A stretch of 64,000 nt of DNA from Solen grandis (Eukaryota > Mollusca > Bivalvia > Adapedonta > Solenidae). Location: assembly GCA_021229015.1 (NCBI GenBank), contig CM037789.1, forward strand, positions 41,514,926-41,578,925, read 5' to 3'. The translations under genes were made by a program, and so were the position numbers. The notes under the pieces are model-generated. The model ran no database searches. It was not told where the DNA came from and was given only the letters and a program-made list of their open reading frames with translations. Positions 37,401 through 48,900 of the stretch are shown here, one piece after another; positions within the stretch are counted from its first letter, which is position 1; the number at the start of each line of letters is the position of its first letter.

Positions 37401-40400
37401 GGCAAATTGTTTTCTTCTGTGTGTCTGTATGTGTGTCTCTCTGTCTATGTGTCTGTCTGTCAAAACTTTTTAGCATTGTCCAAAACTTTTGAACCATTGC
37501 TCACACTAACTTTAAACCTTACATACATGTAGTCTTTCAATCACGCAAACTTTTGAAACTGTATTCCTACACATGACAGACTTCCGGTGTGGGTATTGAT
37601 CACCTTTAGTGATAATATTTTTTTTGGTATGCTTATAAGCCCAAATCCTATGTGTGAACATTCGTTTTATGTGTCATGTGAATACATCCTGTGTCAAAGA
37701 TGGGGGTGGGGGTATGAATCACCTTCAGTGATAGTTCTAGTTCTTATTGCTTAGTGTCCTAAACATATGCAAGATATGGATAAAGATGCTGCTTTCTAAC
37801 AATACCTTACATACTTAGCATTTCAAAACTGTTGCCCATATAATTTAATAGAATTCTAGGTACTTTACTTAGAAACCTGTTTTGACTTTAAATCAAAGCA
37901 ATGATGACAATGTGTTCATGACTCTACAGTTGGAGAGCAGTATTCTCTCAGATGAGAAACAGAAACAGATGGTGCCAAACATCCTGCGAGAGATTATCTC
38001 TAAACTGAATCACACAGGATTCTGCAGTTTGTTCATCAGTAAGTACTGCTGTAATCCTTTTTTCTGCTCTGTGTTCTTGAAACCATTAAAGTAAAATATT
38101 TGAATAGAATCTGCAGTGGAAAAAATGGCAAAACAGCAACAAAAATGCTTAAGCCTGATCATATGCACAAACATATCTTTATGCTTACAAACAGAGTTAT
38201 CAGATATTTTGTGGCAGAAAGGCCAGGAATAGAAGCTTGCGAGGTGCAATTAACATGATGCCAGAACGACTTTAAATAAGTAATCAATGGAAAGCTGTGC
38301 AAATCTCTAAAAAACAAATGCTTGTGAACCTTGCTTTCAGTCACAGCTTTGGACAAACATTCAGGATAGGGATATGCCTGTTTTTAGCTCACAGCTTTTC
38401 TGATCGCCTTTTGTCCGTCGTCCGTGCGTGCGTCCGTGCGTGCATCCGGCGTCAACAATTGCTTCAAACAACATCTCCTCCTAAACGGCTTGGCCAATTT
38501 GAAAAATATTTTGCAGGAATGTTCCTTGGATGAAGCTCTACTAAAGTTGTATAAATGGTTCTGGTCCATTGCATAATTAGGTCACAGGAGCTAAAAATAG
38601 ATTTTAAAAATGCAAACTTTGAAAATCTTCTTCTACAAAACTGCAAGGCCTAGAGCTTAGATATTTGGTATGTAGCATCATCTTATGGGCCACTACCAAG
38701 ATTGTACAAATCATAGCCCTATGGTGATAAATGACCCCGCACAAGGGGTCACTTGTTTTACATAGAGTTATATAGAAAAATCTTAAAAAATCTTCTTCTA
38801 TGAATCCATAAGGCCTAGAGCTTAGATATTTGGTATGTAGCATCATCTTATGGGCCACTACCAAGATTGTACAAATCATAGCCCTATGGTGATAAATGAC
38901 CCCGCACCAGGGGTCACTTGTTTTACATAGAGTTATTTAGGAAAATCTTAAAAAATCTTCTTCCATGAATGCATAAGGCCTAGAGCTTAGATATTTGGTA
39001 TGAAGCATCATCTTATGGGCCACTACCAAGATTGTACAAATCATAGCCCTATGGTGATAAATGACCCCACACCAGGGGTCACTTGTTTTACATAGAGTTA
39101 TATAGGAAAATCTTAAAAAATCTTCTTCCATGAATGCATAAGGCCTAGAGCTTAGATATTTGGTATGAAGCATCATCTTATGGGCCACTACCAAGATTGT
39201 ACAAATGATAGCCCTATGGTGATAAATGACCCCGCACCAGGGGTCACTTGTTTTACACAGAGTTAAATAGGAAAATCTTAAAAAATCTTCTTCTATGAAT
39301 CCATAAGGCCTAGAGCTTAGATATTTGGTATGTAGCATCATCTTATGGGCCACTACCAAGATTGTACAAATCATAGCCCAATGGTGATAAATGACCCCAC
39401 ACCAGGGGTCACTTGTTTTACATAGAGTTAAATAGGAAAATCTTAAAAAATCTTCTTCTATGAATCAATAAGGCCTAGAGCTAAGATTTTTGGTATGTAG
39501 TAGCATCTAATGGTTCATTACAAAGATTTTCAAAGTCTTGGCCCTACGGTGATAAATGACCCTGCGCCCAAGTCTTCTCTGAAACCATATGGCCCATTGC
39601 TTAGATATTTGGTGTGTAGTATTGTCAGGGGTAAAATGTTTTAGATTAAGTTATATCAGAATCCTAGTCTGTTTAAAAACCTTGACATCAGTTGAAGCAA
39701 TGGTACTCAGGTGAGCGATTCAGGGCCATCATGGCCCTCTTGTTGTATGGATAAAGATGACTTTGATCAACCATAGGATTGTTAAGCATGAGGGTCTCTC
39801 TGAAATCAGCATATTCTTTCTTGTCTTGGAATTTTGACAGTAATATAAATGTCTTTCCCTGGAAATGTCAATATAGTTTTAGCTGGTTTCTTTATACTAG
39901 GCCATTATTACTGTATGAAATAAAAAGTAATGGGTCAGGTACATAAGGAAAAATAAAAAAAATGTGATTAAGCACTGGTAAAGATCTATTTTTCAAAAAC
40001 TGATTCTCAGACATAATGACAAAAATGTTAGGTTGCAAGTTCCTGGATAGGTTATTCCTGAGTAATTGTTAGTCAGAAACCTATACTCTGCCTTTGTAAG
40101 CAGTTTCAGTGGTCAAGTGGTTGAAGCAAGAATTCATGAGTTTTCAGCCTGTAAGTTATTTCCAGGACTGAATAGCCCAGTGTCAGGATAATGTGAGAAG
40201 GTGTAATATCATGCCACTTGTTACAGCATGATACTGCAGTATTGCATCACTAAATCTGTCTGATGCAGCCAATTTCTTAGAATGACAGAAATTCTGTTAG
40301 AGGGATGTGAAATTAAAGGAAACCAACAAATGAGCTTTGCCTGTCAAGCCAGACCTGAACTGATTATACAATGTATGACTAATGTAGAAAAGGATCGGTC

Positions 40401-41415
40401 AGTGTCATGGTTAGACCTTGATGTGTAATTATCATCTCTTGTTTTGGGTAGAGGTAGAGAAATGGGAGAGGTAGTGTACAATGGTTGATCTCCATGTTAC
40501 AGATGACAGCTGTACCATCAACCTGAAGGTGTCGCCCTGTATCGAGGATCCGCCCCCTGTCCAGGACCATGATGTGCCCATCTTTATAGTGGACCGGCCC
40601 AAGTTTATCAACAGACAGTGGGATCTCACGACACAACAGGTATTCTGTCACATACTGATATTTATCATGTCTTAAACTACAATGTATAGAAAAATGGCAA
40701 CAATATACATTGGTATCATTCAAATATTTCAAACCTCTTATAATAAAAGAAAAAAAAAGCACACACCTGAGCGATAGCATTAATAAGCCTGTGATAGCCA
40801 ACAATTTGGTATAAGAATACTAACTTTATTTTTTTTACAATGATGAAGTGATGATGTACCCAATGTTAATGAAAAATTTAGATTCAGATGGTGTATGGTT
40901 GCAGTTTGTTCAGGATATTATAGATCATATATAGCTTAATTTAGAGCATGATTGCAGGCCCCTAAATATGATAAATGATTAATTTAGATTGTAATTGTAT
41001 GTCCTCCAATTAATTAGTATTAATGATAAATAATGGTAACTAAAGAATATGATGGAGTGTGATTACAGGTCCACCAGTATATTATTGTTAATGATAGATG
41101 ATAAATTTATAGCTGTTAATGATAAATGAAAATCTAGAATGTGATTGCAGGTGCTCCAGTATATTAATGTTAATGATAGGTAATAAATTCAAATCTGTTA
41201 ATGATGAATTTAGAAATCGAGGGCTCAGCACAAAATGGTCGTAACTTATATGTATTAAAGAACAAGTTACGACTGTTGTGCGCTGAGCCCTCAAAACGTG
41301 ATGGTGTTTGATTGCAGGTTCTCCAGTATATAGATGGATACAACCACGTGGCCATGATTGCAGCGGAGGCAGACATAGAGATCAACCTGGTCAAGGCGTG
41401 TCTGCAGAACCTCCT
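31490..41415 (+). CDS. NPRL2: NPRL2, GATOR1 complex subunit (5' six exons, incomplete)
   Basis: Exons 31490-31564, 34517-34608, 35511-35679, 37930-38038, 40503-40639 and 41318-41415 splice in phase with GT-AG borders and give residues 1-226. Matches to the known NPRL2 protein run throughout: [93 protein letters not shown]. The family is about 380 residues, so roughly the last 155 are absent. The catalytic arginine finger (Arg78 in human) is conserved as Arg77 (codon 35572-35574). NPRL2 with NPRL3 and DEPDC5 forms GATOR1, a GTPase-activating complex for RagA/B at the lysosome that shuts off mTORC1 when amino acids are low. The visible part covers the longin-type N-terminal domain and the start of the following region. 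No exon for the next expected segment was seen before the N gap at 42771. Confidence 0.93.
31740..31775 (+). repeat. (TTTC)n microsatellite in NPRL2 intron 1
   Basis: TTTCTTTC tandem run followed by a T-rich stretch. Confidence 0.85.
33045..33975 (+). mobile_element. Composite repeat (AGCTCATCTGAGCAC ... GGCCCTCTTGTT), copy 1
   Basis: Left end TTTTTAGCTCATCTGAGCAC plus GTGCTCAGGATGAGCTTTTG. Right end CAGGGTCATCTTGGCCCTCT + TGTT. The interior is five to six diverged tandem copies of a unit with CCAATCTTCATGAAAGTTGG, TCAGAATGTTTGTCTACATG, GGATGAGTTTGAAATTGGGT and AGGTCA. Lies in NPRL2 intron 1. Interior units match the copy at 59028. Possible Helentron-related or pearl-like non-autonomous element (inference from a terminal hairpin plus internal tandem array). 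Confidence 0.75.
35100..35400 (+). repeat. Dispersed repeat with CTCCAGAGTTACAGCCCTTG
   Basis: Two internal copies: ACATCAGAGTTATGGCCCTT near 35180 and ACTCCAGAGTTACAGCCCTT near 35328. Each is followed by AATTGATGAAA. Related to 23530-23770. In NPRL2 intron 2. Confidence 0.6.
35916..37300 (+). repeat. TTATACCCCCACAAATG-type repeat with about 155-bp tandem units
   Basis: Begins with a hairpin (ACCCCCACAAATG/ AATTTGGGGGGGT) and GTCGGTCGGTCC, then tandem units containing CCATAACTCCAATACT, TAGGTTGATGAAACTTCATA and TTGATGAGAGGAAGTGCAGT. CCATAACTCC recurs at 36181, 36336, 37057 and 37213 (155-156 bp spacing). A DNA transposon interrupts the array at 36461-36848. In NPRL2 intron 3. Confidence 0.8.
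36461..36848. mobile_element. Non-autonomous DNA transposon, TIR CAGGGCCTTTTT
   Basis: 388 bp starting CAGGGCCTTTTT and ending AAAAAAGGCCCTG, inserted in a tandem repeat unit. Comparison with intact units (CCCTTTGTCATTTTTAATC) shows the break and a likely 5-bp target duplication, CCTTT, on both sides. The interior has C-rich and A-rich arms (GCTTCCCCAAGCC; GCGCTTTCCCCAAAATTGG) and no coding capacity. Confidence 0.72.
38380..39745 (+). mobile_element. Composite repeat (AGCTCACAG ... GGCCCTCTTGTT), copy 2
   Basis: Left part TTTTAGCTCACAGCTTTTCT, GATCGCCTTTTGTCCGTCGT. Right end CAGGTGAGCGATTCAGGGCC then ATCATGGCCCTCTTGTT. The interior is about 5.5 tandem copies of a 165-bp unit (AAGGCCTAGAGCTTAGATAT, GGGCCACTACCAAGATTGTA, GGTGATAAATGACCCC); AAGGCC recurs at 38644, 38810, 38975, 39140, 39305 and 39470. 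In NPRL2 intron 4. The 165-bp period is a multiple of three and creates repetitive minus-strand frames that are not genes. Confidence 0.82.
40944..41190 (+). repeat. Degenerate tandem copies of the NPRL2 exon 6 acceptor region
   Basis: TGATTGCAGGTGCTCCAGTA + TATTAATG near 41148, TGATTACAGGTCCACCAGTA near 41062, GTATGTCCTCCAATTAATTA near 40998 and TGATTGCAGGCCCCTAAATA near 40949 resemble the real junction TTGATTGCAG|GTTCTCCAGT at 41308-41327. AT-rich spacers with TTAATGATAAAT lie between. Confidence 0.7.
41219..41292. mobile_element. 74-bp hairpin MITE just upstream of NPRL2 exon 6
   Basis: Left arm GAGGGCTCAGCACAAAATGG plus TCGTAACTT. The right arm is its near-perfect reverse complement, ending GCGCTGAGCCCTC at 41292. 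It ends 25 bases before the exon 6 acceptor AG. Confidence 0.75.
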
Positions 41416-41529
41416 GTATGTCACTTTGATGTTTGTTAGGACTTGTGATACCCCTTACTTACAAAAAAATGAAATGGGGACTGCATAGGAAGTGTGCATG
41501 TTGTATCATGTCTTGTTATACTAAAAAGA

Positions 41530-42050
41530 GAATCATTGTACTTTTAGTTAGCCTGTGTTGGCGTCAGCTTTGGTGTTGCAGCTTTTTGGTTTTAGTTTTC
41601 ATGCAAGTTACTATCAAGCTTATATCTCATTAACCATTCATGGAATTGACTTGAGGGTTTATAAGTATGTTTAGGTGTATCAGACAACCAAGGTAGATAA
41701 CTCTTGATTTAATTTAATACAAATTATGACCCCTTTTTAACTTTGAACATTTTGTTTAAGTTTAGTATAGCATGTAAGATACTATCCAGCTTGTATCCCA
41801 GAAATCATATATGGTATTGATTTGAAAATGTATATGAGTGTGTTCAGGGGCTTTAGAAAACAAAGAATGATGTCTCTTGATTTAATTTAATACAAATTAT
41901 AGTCTTTTTCAGATAAGATATTTTGGTTTTAAGTTTTGCATGCACAGTGTTGTTGTGCTTATGTCTCAGTAACTAGGCATAGGATTGATTTTAGACTTCA
42001 TAAACATATTTAGGTGTATCATACTATCAAAGTATATAATTTTTTACTAT
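41530..42050 (+). repeat. About 173-bp tandem repeat, about three diverged copies
   Basis: TCTTGATTTAATTTAATACA plus AATTAT at 41702 and 41875. TTTTGGTTTTAGTTTTCATG- and GCTTATATCTCATTAAC-type motifs recur in order. Follows NPRL2 exon 6; no exon was recognised inside. Confidence 0.65.
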
Positions 42051-42770
42051 TTTTATATATAGGGTATGTGAAGGGCAAGAATTGATCTTGATTTTCATTT
42101 CGAATAGTCCAGCATGCTGTCTTGTGGACAGCTCTTGTAATGTTGTTGAGTAAGTTATGTGTATAAGGGGAAAATGTAGAGCAGGATTTCAACAATTTGC
42201 AGCAACAAATTATGTAAGACAAAAGGATATGTTGATATTTGACTGTAGGGTAACAAAACATTTGTATGTGTATTTATTTACTGTATTAGTTATGGTTCTG
42301 TTAAATATATCATGAAAAATGGAGCATACTTAATATATTTTTGGCTCATAAATGACTCTTGAAGCATAAAATTGGCTCCATTTTGCACCACTTGGCTCAT
42401 ACCTTGTCTCATAGAAAAATTATCTGAGCATGAGCCCTGTATATACAACAAAAATTTTCATATACATTGTATTTAAACTGAAGAATATCACAGCCTTTCT
42501 GCTTCATATAATTATATGCCTATAGAAAGTCATTAGATAATTGAGGAAGGAAAATTATGTCATAGTAGACTGAGACTTTTTGAATAGCAGATATAACCAG
42601 TATATAACAATGTAATTAATGTGTATTGCTAAGAAATCACATTTCCATAGTGTACATAAAGAAAAATTGGTGGTTGAGAGGGAGCATAATCAACACAACT
42701 CAGTGGAGTCTTTGATCTGTGTATTCTGTCAGAAATGTTATATTTTCATCAGGGATTAATATCTTCCAAA

Positions 42771-42870
42771 NNNNNNNNNNNNNNNNNNNNNNNNNNNNNN
42801 NNNNNNNNNNNNNNNNNNNNNNNNNNNNNNNNNNNNNNNNNNNNNNNNNNNNNNNNNNNNNNNNNNNNNN
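42771..42870. other. Assembly gap (100 N)
   Basis: Exactly 100 N, the conventional size for a gap of unknown length. NPRL2 exons beyond 41415 may lie in it. Confidence 0.99.
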
Positions 42871-42889
42871 TTTTTTTTTTTATTTTTAT

Positions 42890-44990
42890 TATTTTTCCAA
42901 TTCCACCCATTTTTGTGTCCAGCCTAGCGGCCAGATGAAAAAAGCTACAGCTATGAAATTTTGGGCATGGAGTCATCTTTATCTGAACATGTGCCTAAAT
43001 GGTCAAACTTTTCACTTTTGTTTCTGATTTAGCCACTAGGGGGCGCAATGCATGTAATCACTGTTTTGCTAATAACTCAAAAATTTGAAACCTGATTTAG
43101 ATGCGGTTTTTTACATAATGTTCCTTGTTGACAGCCCAATCAAATATGATGGAAATCTCATCATCGAGTACGGGAAAAAAATGTTCTAGGAGAGGTTGAA
43201 TGTTCGAACCTTGGAAAAAAGTGAAATAATGAGGGTAGGTCTACGAAAAACCTTCCCACTTTTGTTAGAAGTCAGATAGAAGAATTCTGTTTGCTGCATA
43301 CGATTTGCAAGACATATACGCACAAAATATATGGGGTGGCGAATTTAGGAAATGCGTGGTTTGTTCTCTATAAAAGGTCAAACTTCACTAAATTTTAGGA
43401 AAAATTAAAATTTCAAAAACATATTTTTGTCGCTCCTGACTTTATTTTCTGTTCATTCTTCATGATATTTTCACACAATATGTATTGTTATGTTTGAAAG
43501 GGCCTCACAATAAAAAAATTAAAAGAAATTTGAAAAGGTCAAGGTTATATTACGATTATTGTGTTTTTATTCGGCCACAAATAGCTCCAAAACTAAAAAT
43601 ATTTCATTGAGAGTATATGAACAAAAGTTTTAGTTCTTAAAGAGCTCTTTCCAGTGATGTTTAGTTTTTGAAGATCGGACTTGATTTGGTCATTATACGG
43701 CAGTCCAAAGTTTGATCCTTTTTTGGAATAATTGTAAATCAGGTTTTATGCTTCAAATTCTGATACACAAGAATAAAAAGTTTGACTTGTGCGATTAGTA
43801 TACTTGATTGAACTATTTGCTGCTTTGCTATGTACCAAACAGTAAAATTTTAATCAATTTTCTATCTCATTTTGCCGCTAGGGGCGCTTTTCTTGAAATC
43901 ATTCTTTTGCTTATAACTCAAAAAGTTGAAGCCTGATCCAAATGCGGTTAATTGAATTATGTTCCTTGTTGATAGCCTAATAAAATATGATAGTTTCTAG
44001 GTATGAGTGGCTGAAACTTTTTGAGCAAGTAACGGAAGGTCGAAAGTTCGAATCTCGTAAAAAAACTGCAAATGAGGGTAGGTCTACGAAAAACCTATCC
44101 ATTTTTGTTAGAAATCAGATAGAAGAATTCTGTTTGCTGCAAATGATTTGCAAGACATATACGCACAAATTATATGGGGTGGCGAATTTAAGAAATGCAT
44201 GGTTTGTCCTCTAGAAAAAGGTCAAACTTCACTAAATTTTAGGAAAAATTAAAATTTCAAAAACATGTTTTTTTGTCGCTCCTGCTTTTTTTTTTTTTAA
44301 ATTTTAAAAAGGGAATTAAAAATTAAAAAAACATTAAAAGGCCCCAAAGTGCTCCAAATCTAAAAATATTTCATTGAGAGTATATGAACAAAAGTTTTAG
44401 TTCTAAATAGTTCTTTCGTATAATGTTTAGTTTTTGAAGATCGGACTTGATCTTTTCATATTACGGCAATCCAAAGTTTGATCCTTTTTTGGAATAATTG
44501 TTATTCAGTTTTTATGCTTAAAATTGTGATATATAAGAAAAAGAATGTTCGATTAGTGCGACTTATATGCTTTTTTGAACTATTTGCTGCATTTCTAGGT
44601 ACCTAATTGTAAAATTTTTATCATTTTTTTTCTCATTTTGCCGCTAGAGGGCGCTTTGCTTAAAATCAGTCTTTTGCCTATAACTCAAAACGTTAAAGTC
44701 TAATTGAAATGCGGTTTTCAGCATTTTGTTCCTTGTAGACTGCACCACGGAATGTGATGTGATGTGATGATAGGGTATGGGGAAATATTTGCGCTAGAGG
44801 AGTTTGAATGTTCTAACATTCCAAAAAAAAAAAAAAAAAAAACTGTGCAAATGAGAGTAGGTCTTCAAAAAACCTTTGCGTTCTGTTTAATATTAAAAAT
44901 TGTGGCTGAGTTGAAATAAAGTGTTCAAGTTGATTAGGTTAAAAGCGAAAACCAAGATACCGCTTGCGGTTCTAGTTGTATTTAGACCTC
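42890..44990 (+). repeat. Three diverged tandem copies of an 0.77-0.84 kb unit
   Basis: Landmarks such as GCCRCTAGGGGGCGC (43032, 43874, 44640), CTTTTGCNTATAACTCAAAA, ATGTTCCTTGTTGA, GAGGGTAGGTCTACGAAAAA and CAAAGTTTGATCCTTTTTTG recur in order. Spacing is 842 and 766 bp. No coding frame is kept. The left side is cut by the N gap. Confidence 0.8.
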
Positions 44991-44999
44991 AAATACTTT

Positions 45000-45980
45000 T
45001 TGATACATTTAATATGCCCTTTTGACAATGTTACTTTACAGTGGATTACTTTTAAAATACCGTTTTAAGTCCACAAATATAAGAATGAAGACGAGTGGTT
45101 TCTGTTAACTTGTTAACTTGGTGAAACATGAGATATACCACAAGTTTGTCGTTTTAATTGATCAAGTTTAAGCCGCTTTACATTACTTGTTAGCATAAAC
45201 GTGGGGTCGTTGCTGAGTTCGCACATTTTTTTCACGCAGAAATAAGGATCTGCTAACGCAAAACAGTTAACCATTTCCACAAACTTAGTGAACTGCCAAT
45301 GGGGGATGCATATGATTTTTTTCTTCAATTTTTAATGTACGAAACCTACAGACCTACATGACGAAATCAAACATGCATGATATGAATCCCTATAAATCCC
45401 ATATTATATTTTTGGGCCACTAGAATATTTATAATTAATTGCAACATAATCTTCCCTGCCGACGTGAAAGATTTTATCTCTACTGACATAACTACGGAGA
45501 TATTTCATTCCAAAACTACGCATAGTTCAAAGTTTTAACGTTGTAAGTATGCAAAGTCTTAGGTCGAAACATGAACCTTTATGATGACAATAATTACGAT
45601 TCCTAGTTACGATTCCTCGCCACAAGTGCCAAGTGATATACTTTTTGACATGGCTTTTGGAACACCAATTATCAAATAAAAAATGGCGTTATTTCGTAAA
45701 CATTTGTGAATTTCTGCAATAATACTTACTACTATACGTAACTTAATGCAATGCAGGTAAAATTTCCTTTTTAAAGGAAGGCTTGTCCAGTTTCTTATTA
45801 ACCTGTCTTTGCTTAACCACCAGTCGTGTTTGTGCGAGGCCGTGGCCGCAAACCAAAAACAGCAGGCGCATAGTATCAGTATTTTCCTATTTAGTGGTAC
45901 AAGTCTTATAAATGTCTGATATTCTAATAATTTTCTAGATAATTTTCTTCTTAGTATATCCTTAAATGTCAATGTTGCAG
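45000..45980. other. Unannotated stretch before receptor gene A
   Basis: AT-rich. The signal-peptide exon of gene A should lie here or further upstream, but none was recognised. Confidence 0.35.
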
Positions 45981-48900
45981 CGAAGTCCTCATCACAAACA
46001 GCATCACATACAACGACAGAAATGATAGCATCAGATACCTCGATGGAAATAACAGCTTCCAATTCCATGCTGGAAGAAACGACGATAGCACATTCAACAC
46101 AGAACTCATCTCAGCAAGATAGCTTTACTAAGTCAATAGAACCTTCATCTTTTATTTCCACCACGGCTATGATTCCAATGTCTCCTGAGTTATCAGGTTA
46201 ACTTCACCGTTAACATTTATAATTTTACCTACCATATGCCACAAGAATATGTAGATGCCAATGTATTGTATAAGGATATGTTGCTATGTGATCAACCTGT
46301 CTTCGTTTAATCAAATACTTTGCAAGAGTGGTTCTAACTTATATAGTCAGACAGAATGTATATAAATGCTGTCTGTTTATCGTGTCAGCAGCTTTTATAA
46401 TACATACGCACAAGATAATGTTAAACTACTTTTGATTCGCCAAGCTTGTTTACTCGGGGATTTGAGATACATAATCTAACTGTAATATTCCTCCGTAGTG
46501 AAGTGACATGAAACCACACCCAGACACAATGGACCAGCCCTGCATAGAACTACACACATAATAATGATAATCACCAAGAAAGAGAATTATACCAGTATCA
46601 TCTTAACTACCTTCCAAAATTACGTCCAGAAATCGAATCTATGTCCTTCCGGTTACTACCATCGAAATCTCTTTTTTAAAAATAAGAATATGACCGTACA
46701 AGGGACGGTTAGTAATATTAGGAAAACCCAAAGATAAGATTATGGTAACTGATTGTCTCTACATAATTGAAATAATGTAAAACTCCGTCCTCCTAGTTAA
46801 AAGATCGTGGTCCGTGACACACTAAAGAAGTAAAGATGGAAATGAAATATACATGTATATCGTGTTGTTTAAACTAACGATTATGACGATTTATGAAAGT
46901 CTACTTCCTTGCTAATTTTCGATTAAAATATTTAAAGACTGTTTACGACTTATACCAATTTTCTTGCATTTTTATGTACATTGATTATCACTTCATCACA
47001 CGTCAATGTTTCAGATGAGCCGTCATCACAAATAACGTCGCCAACTATATCTGAAAGAACAACAATTGTTCAATATTTAAGTAGTTCAGCGCAAGATTCA
47101 GATGATCGCAGTAGTGTAGCAGCGTCTATTGAATCTTCAGGAGGATTCCTCCCTATCATGACCATTAAAACAACGTCTCTTGTGTCAACAGGTAAAATAT
47201 ACATTTTTTCCTCTTCTAAAATCGATTTATCAGGTTTTATGTCCCGAACAAAAGATCAAATTATTTTGATATTTTTCTTGCTGTTTTGAAAAAAAAAATA
47301 TGATTCAAAATATCGTTCCAATGAATATGATGAAAACATTTCTACAGCTGTAATGACATGACTTGATAATGTATCTAAATTCGCTAATAGAAACGCTCGA
47401 ATGCCGGCATTATCTCCGATTTATTCTCTGATAAACAATATTATCTCAGAAGTCAATCAATGAGTAATTTTCATGACACAAGTAGCGTCATGATGACAAA
47501 AATAGTGTCTTAATATGTGTAAGCAATGTTTGTTCCAGTATCTTACTCGAACGTGGGTAGTTCAGGAATTGCGTCACTATCTGCAGCATCACCAGCAACT
47601 TCTACAGCTACGCTGTCCACAAATATACCAACAAAATTTTCAACTTATCAAGAAACAACTGTATATTCAGCACTTATTTCTCCAACAACACTTGTTGGAG
47701 TCAGCTCTTTGCTAGGGACTTCCTTGGCATCAACAATATCGTCAGAACTAGATAACAAAACAATGAATTATGACAGCGGTTTGAGTAGTTTAGAAGGTTT
47801 GTTTGTTTTTCCATTCTATATCTTTATACCAATATGTTATTAAGAAGTATCTCCGTAACATTCATCTCTAGAGTTTTAGAAATAAAAAAACATATATTCC
47901 AAACTATATTAATGTATATTATAATTATTATATAAGCTTAAATAAATATAAAATTTATAGGTATATCATGTCACGCCTGCTTTTGACAAATATAGTAAAT
48001 GTGATGTTCTTTCTTTTTTACTCTTTTTTGTTTTAATTTGACTAGCATCAAATTTAATAACCCCTTCTAAAATATTCGTGTTCAACATCAATCAACAGCC
48101 CTAATAATGATTTTTTTTTCTAAATAATGATGACATTAAGTAATACATTATTTTAACTATGATGCAATATAAAAGTTAATCTACATGAAGAAGGAAATGT
48201 ATATTTTAGGGTATATAAAAAAATGTCGAAGGCATACAGCTTAAACGTTGTTTCAGTTAATTTGAAAAAAAGTTACCGTGTTTTTGTTGACTTTTCACTC
48301 CTATGGAACATAAAACACATGGATTATAAACCGTTTAAAAATCATTTATTAAAGGAAAGCTATTTTCTTTAATGAAAACAAACCGGGATTTCCAGTATCA
48401 CACAAAAGCCCTCGACCCCTACGTATGTGCTAGCTTTATGTAAGATCAATGCGAGTATATTTTAATCGAGTTCTGTAAACTATAATTCAAACCACATTCA
48501 TTAGATTCAGTCCAAATATTAAGATATAATCATAGGACGGTAAACCTTAATTCCTAAACACAGGCTATAAACCATCTAATTCTAATATGTAAACTGGGTA
48601 CATGTAGTTGAATGCAGTGTCCTTAGTCCTGTTCATGCGATATACTCTTCAATCAATTTTGAATGTTTAAATCACGATTCATCATTGTATTTCTATGACA
48701 ATCAGAAAACATTACACTACGTAAAATATCCATGATGAAACAAGAAAAAGAATTTAATAAAATATATATTTAAAGCTGAATAAGACACAAGCTTATCCCA
48801 TTGTTACTCAGACGTATATCTTTCTGAAAAAAAAATCATACTTATACATTTATCTATTTACTTATATTTAATATATTATTCTAGTTACGCTGGGTGTTTC

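Noticed and set aside
38604..39374. Minus-strand frames repeating a 55-residue unit
   Set aside because: They are shadows of the 165-bp tandem repeat inside composite repeat copy 2, whose period is a multiple of three.
42719..43027. Open frames crossing 42771-42870
   Set aside because: They run through the N gap and mean nothing.
45607..46068. 153-codon minus-strand frame
   Set aside because: It overlaps the Ser/Thr-rich exon of receptor gene A, whose plus-strand frame fits splice sites and phase. It is a shadow.
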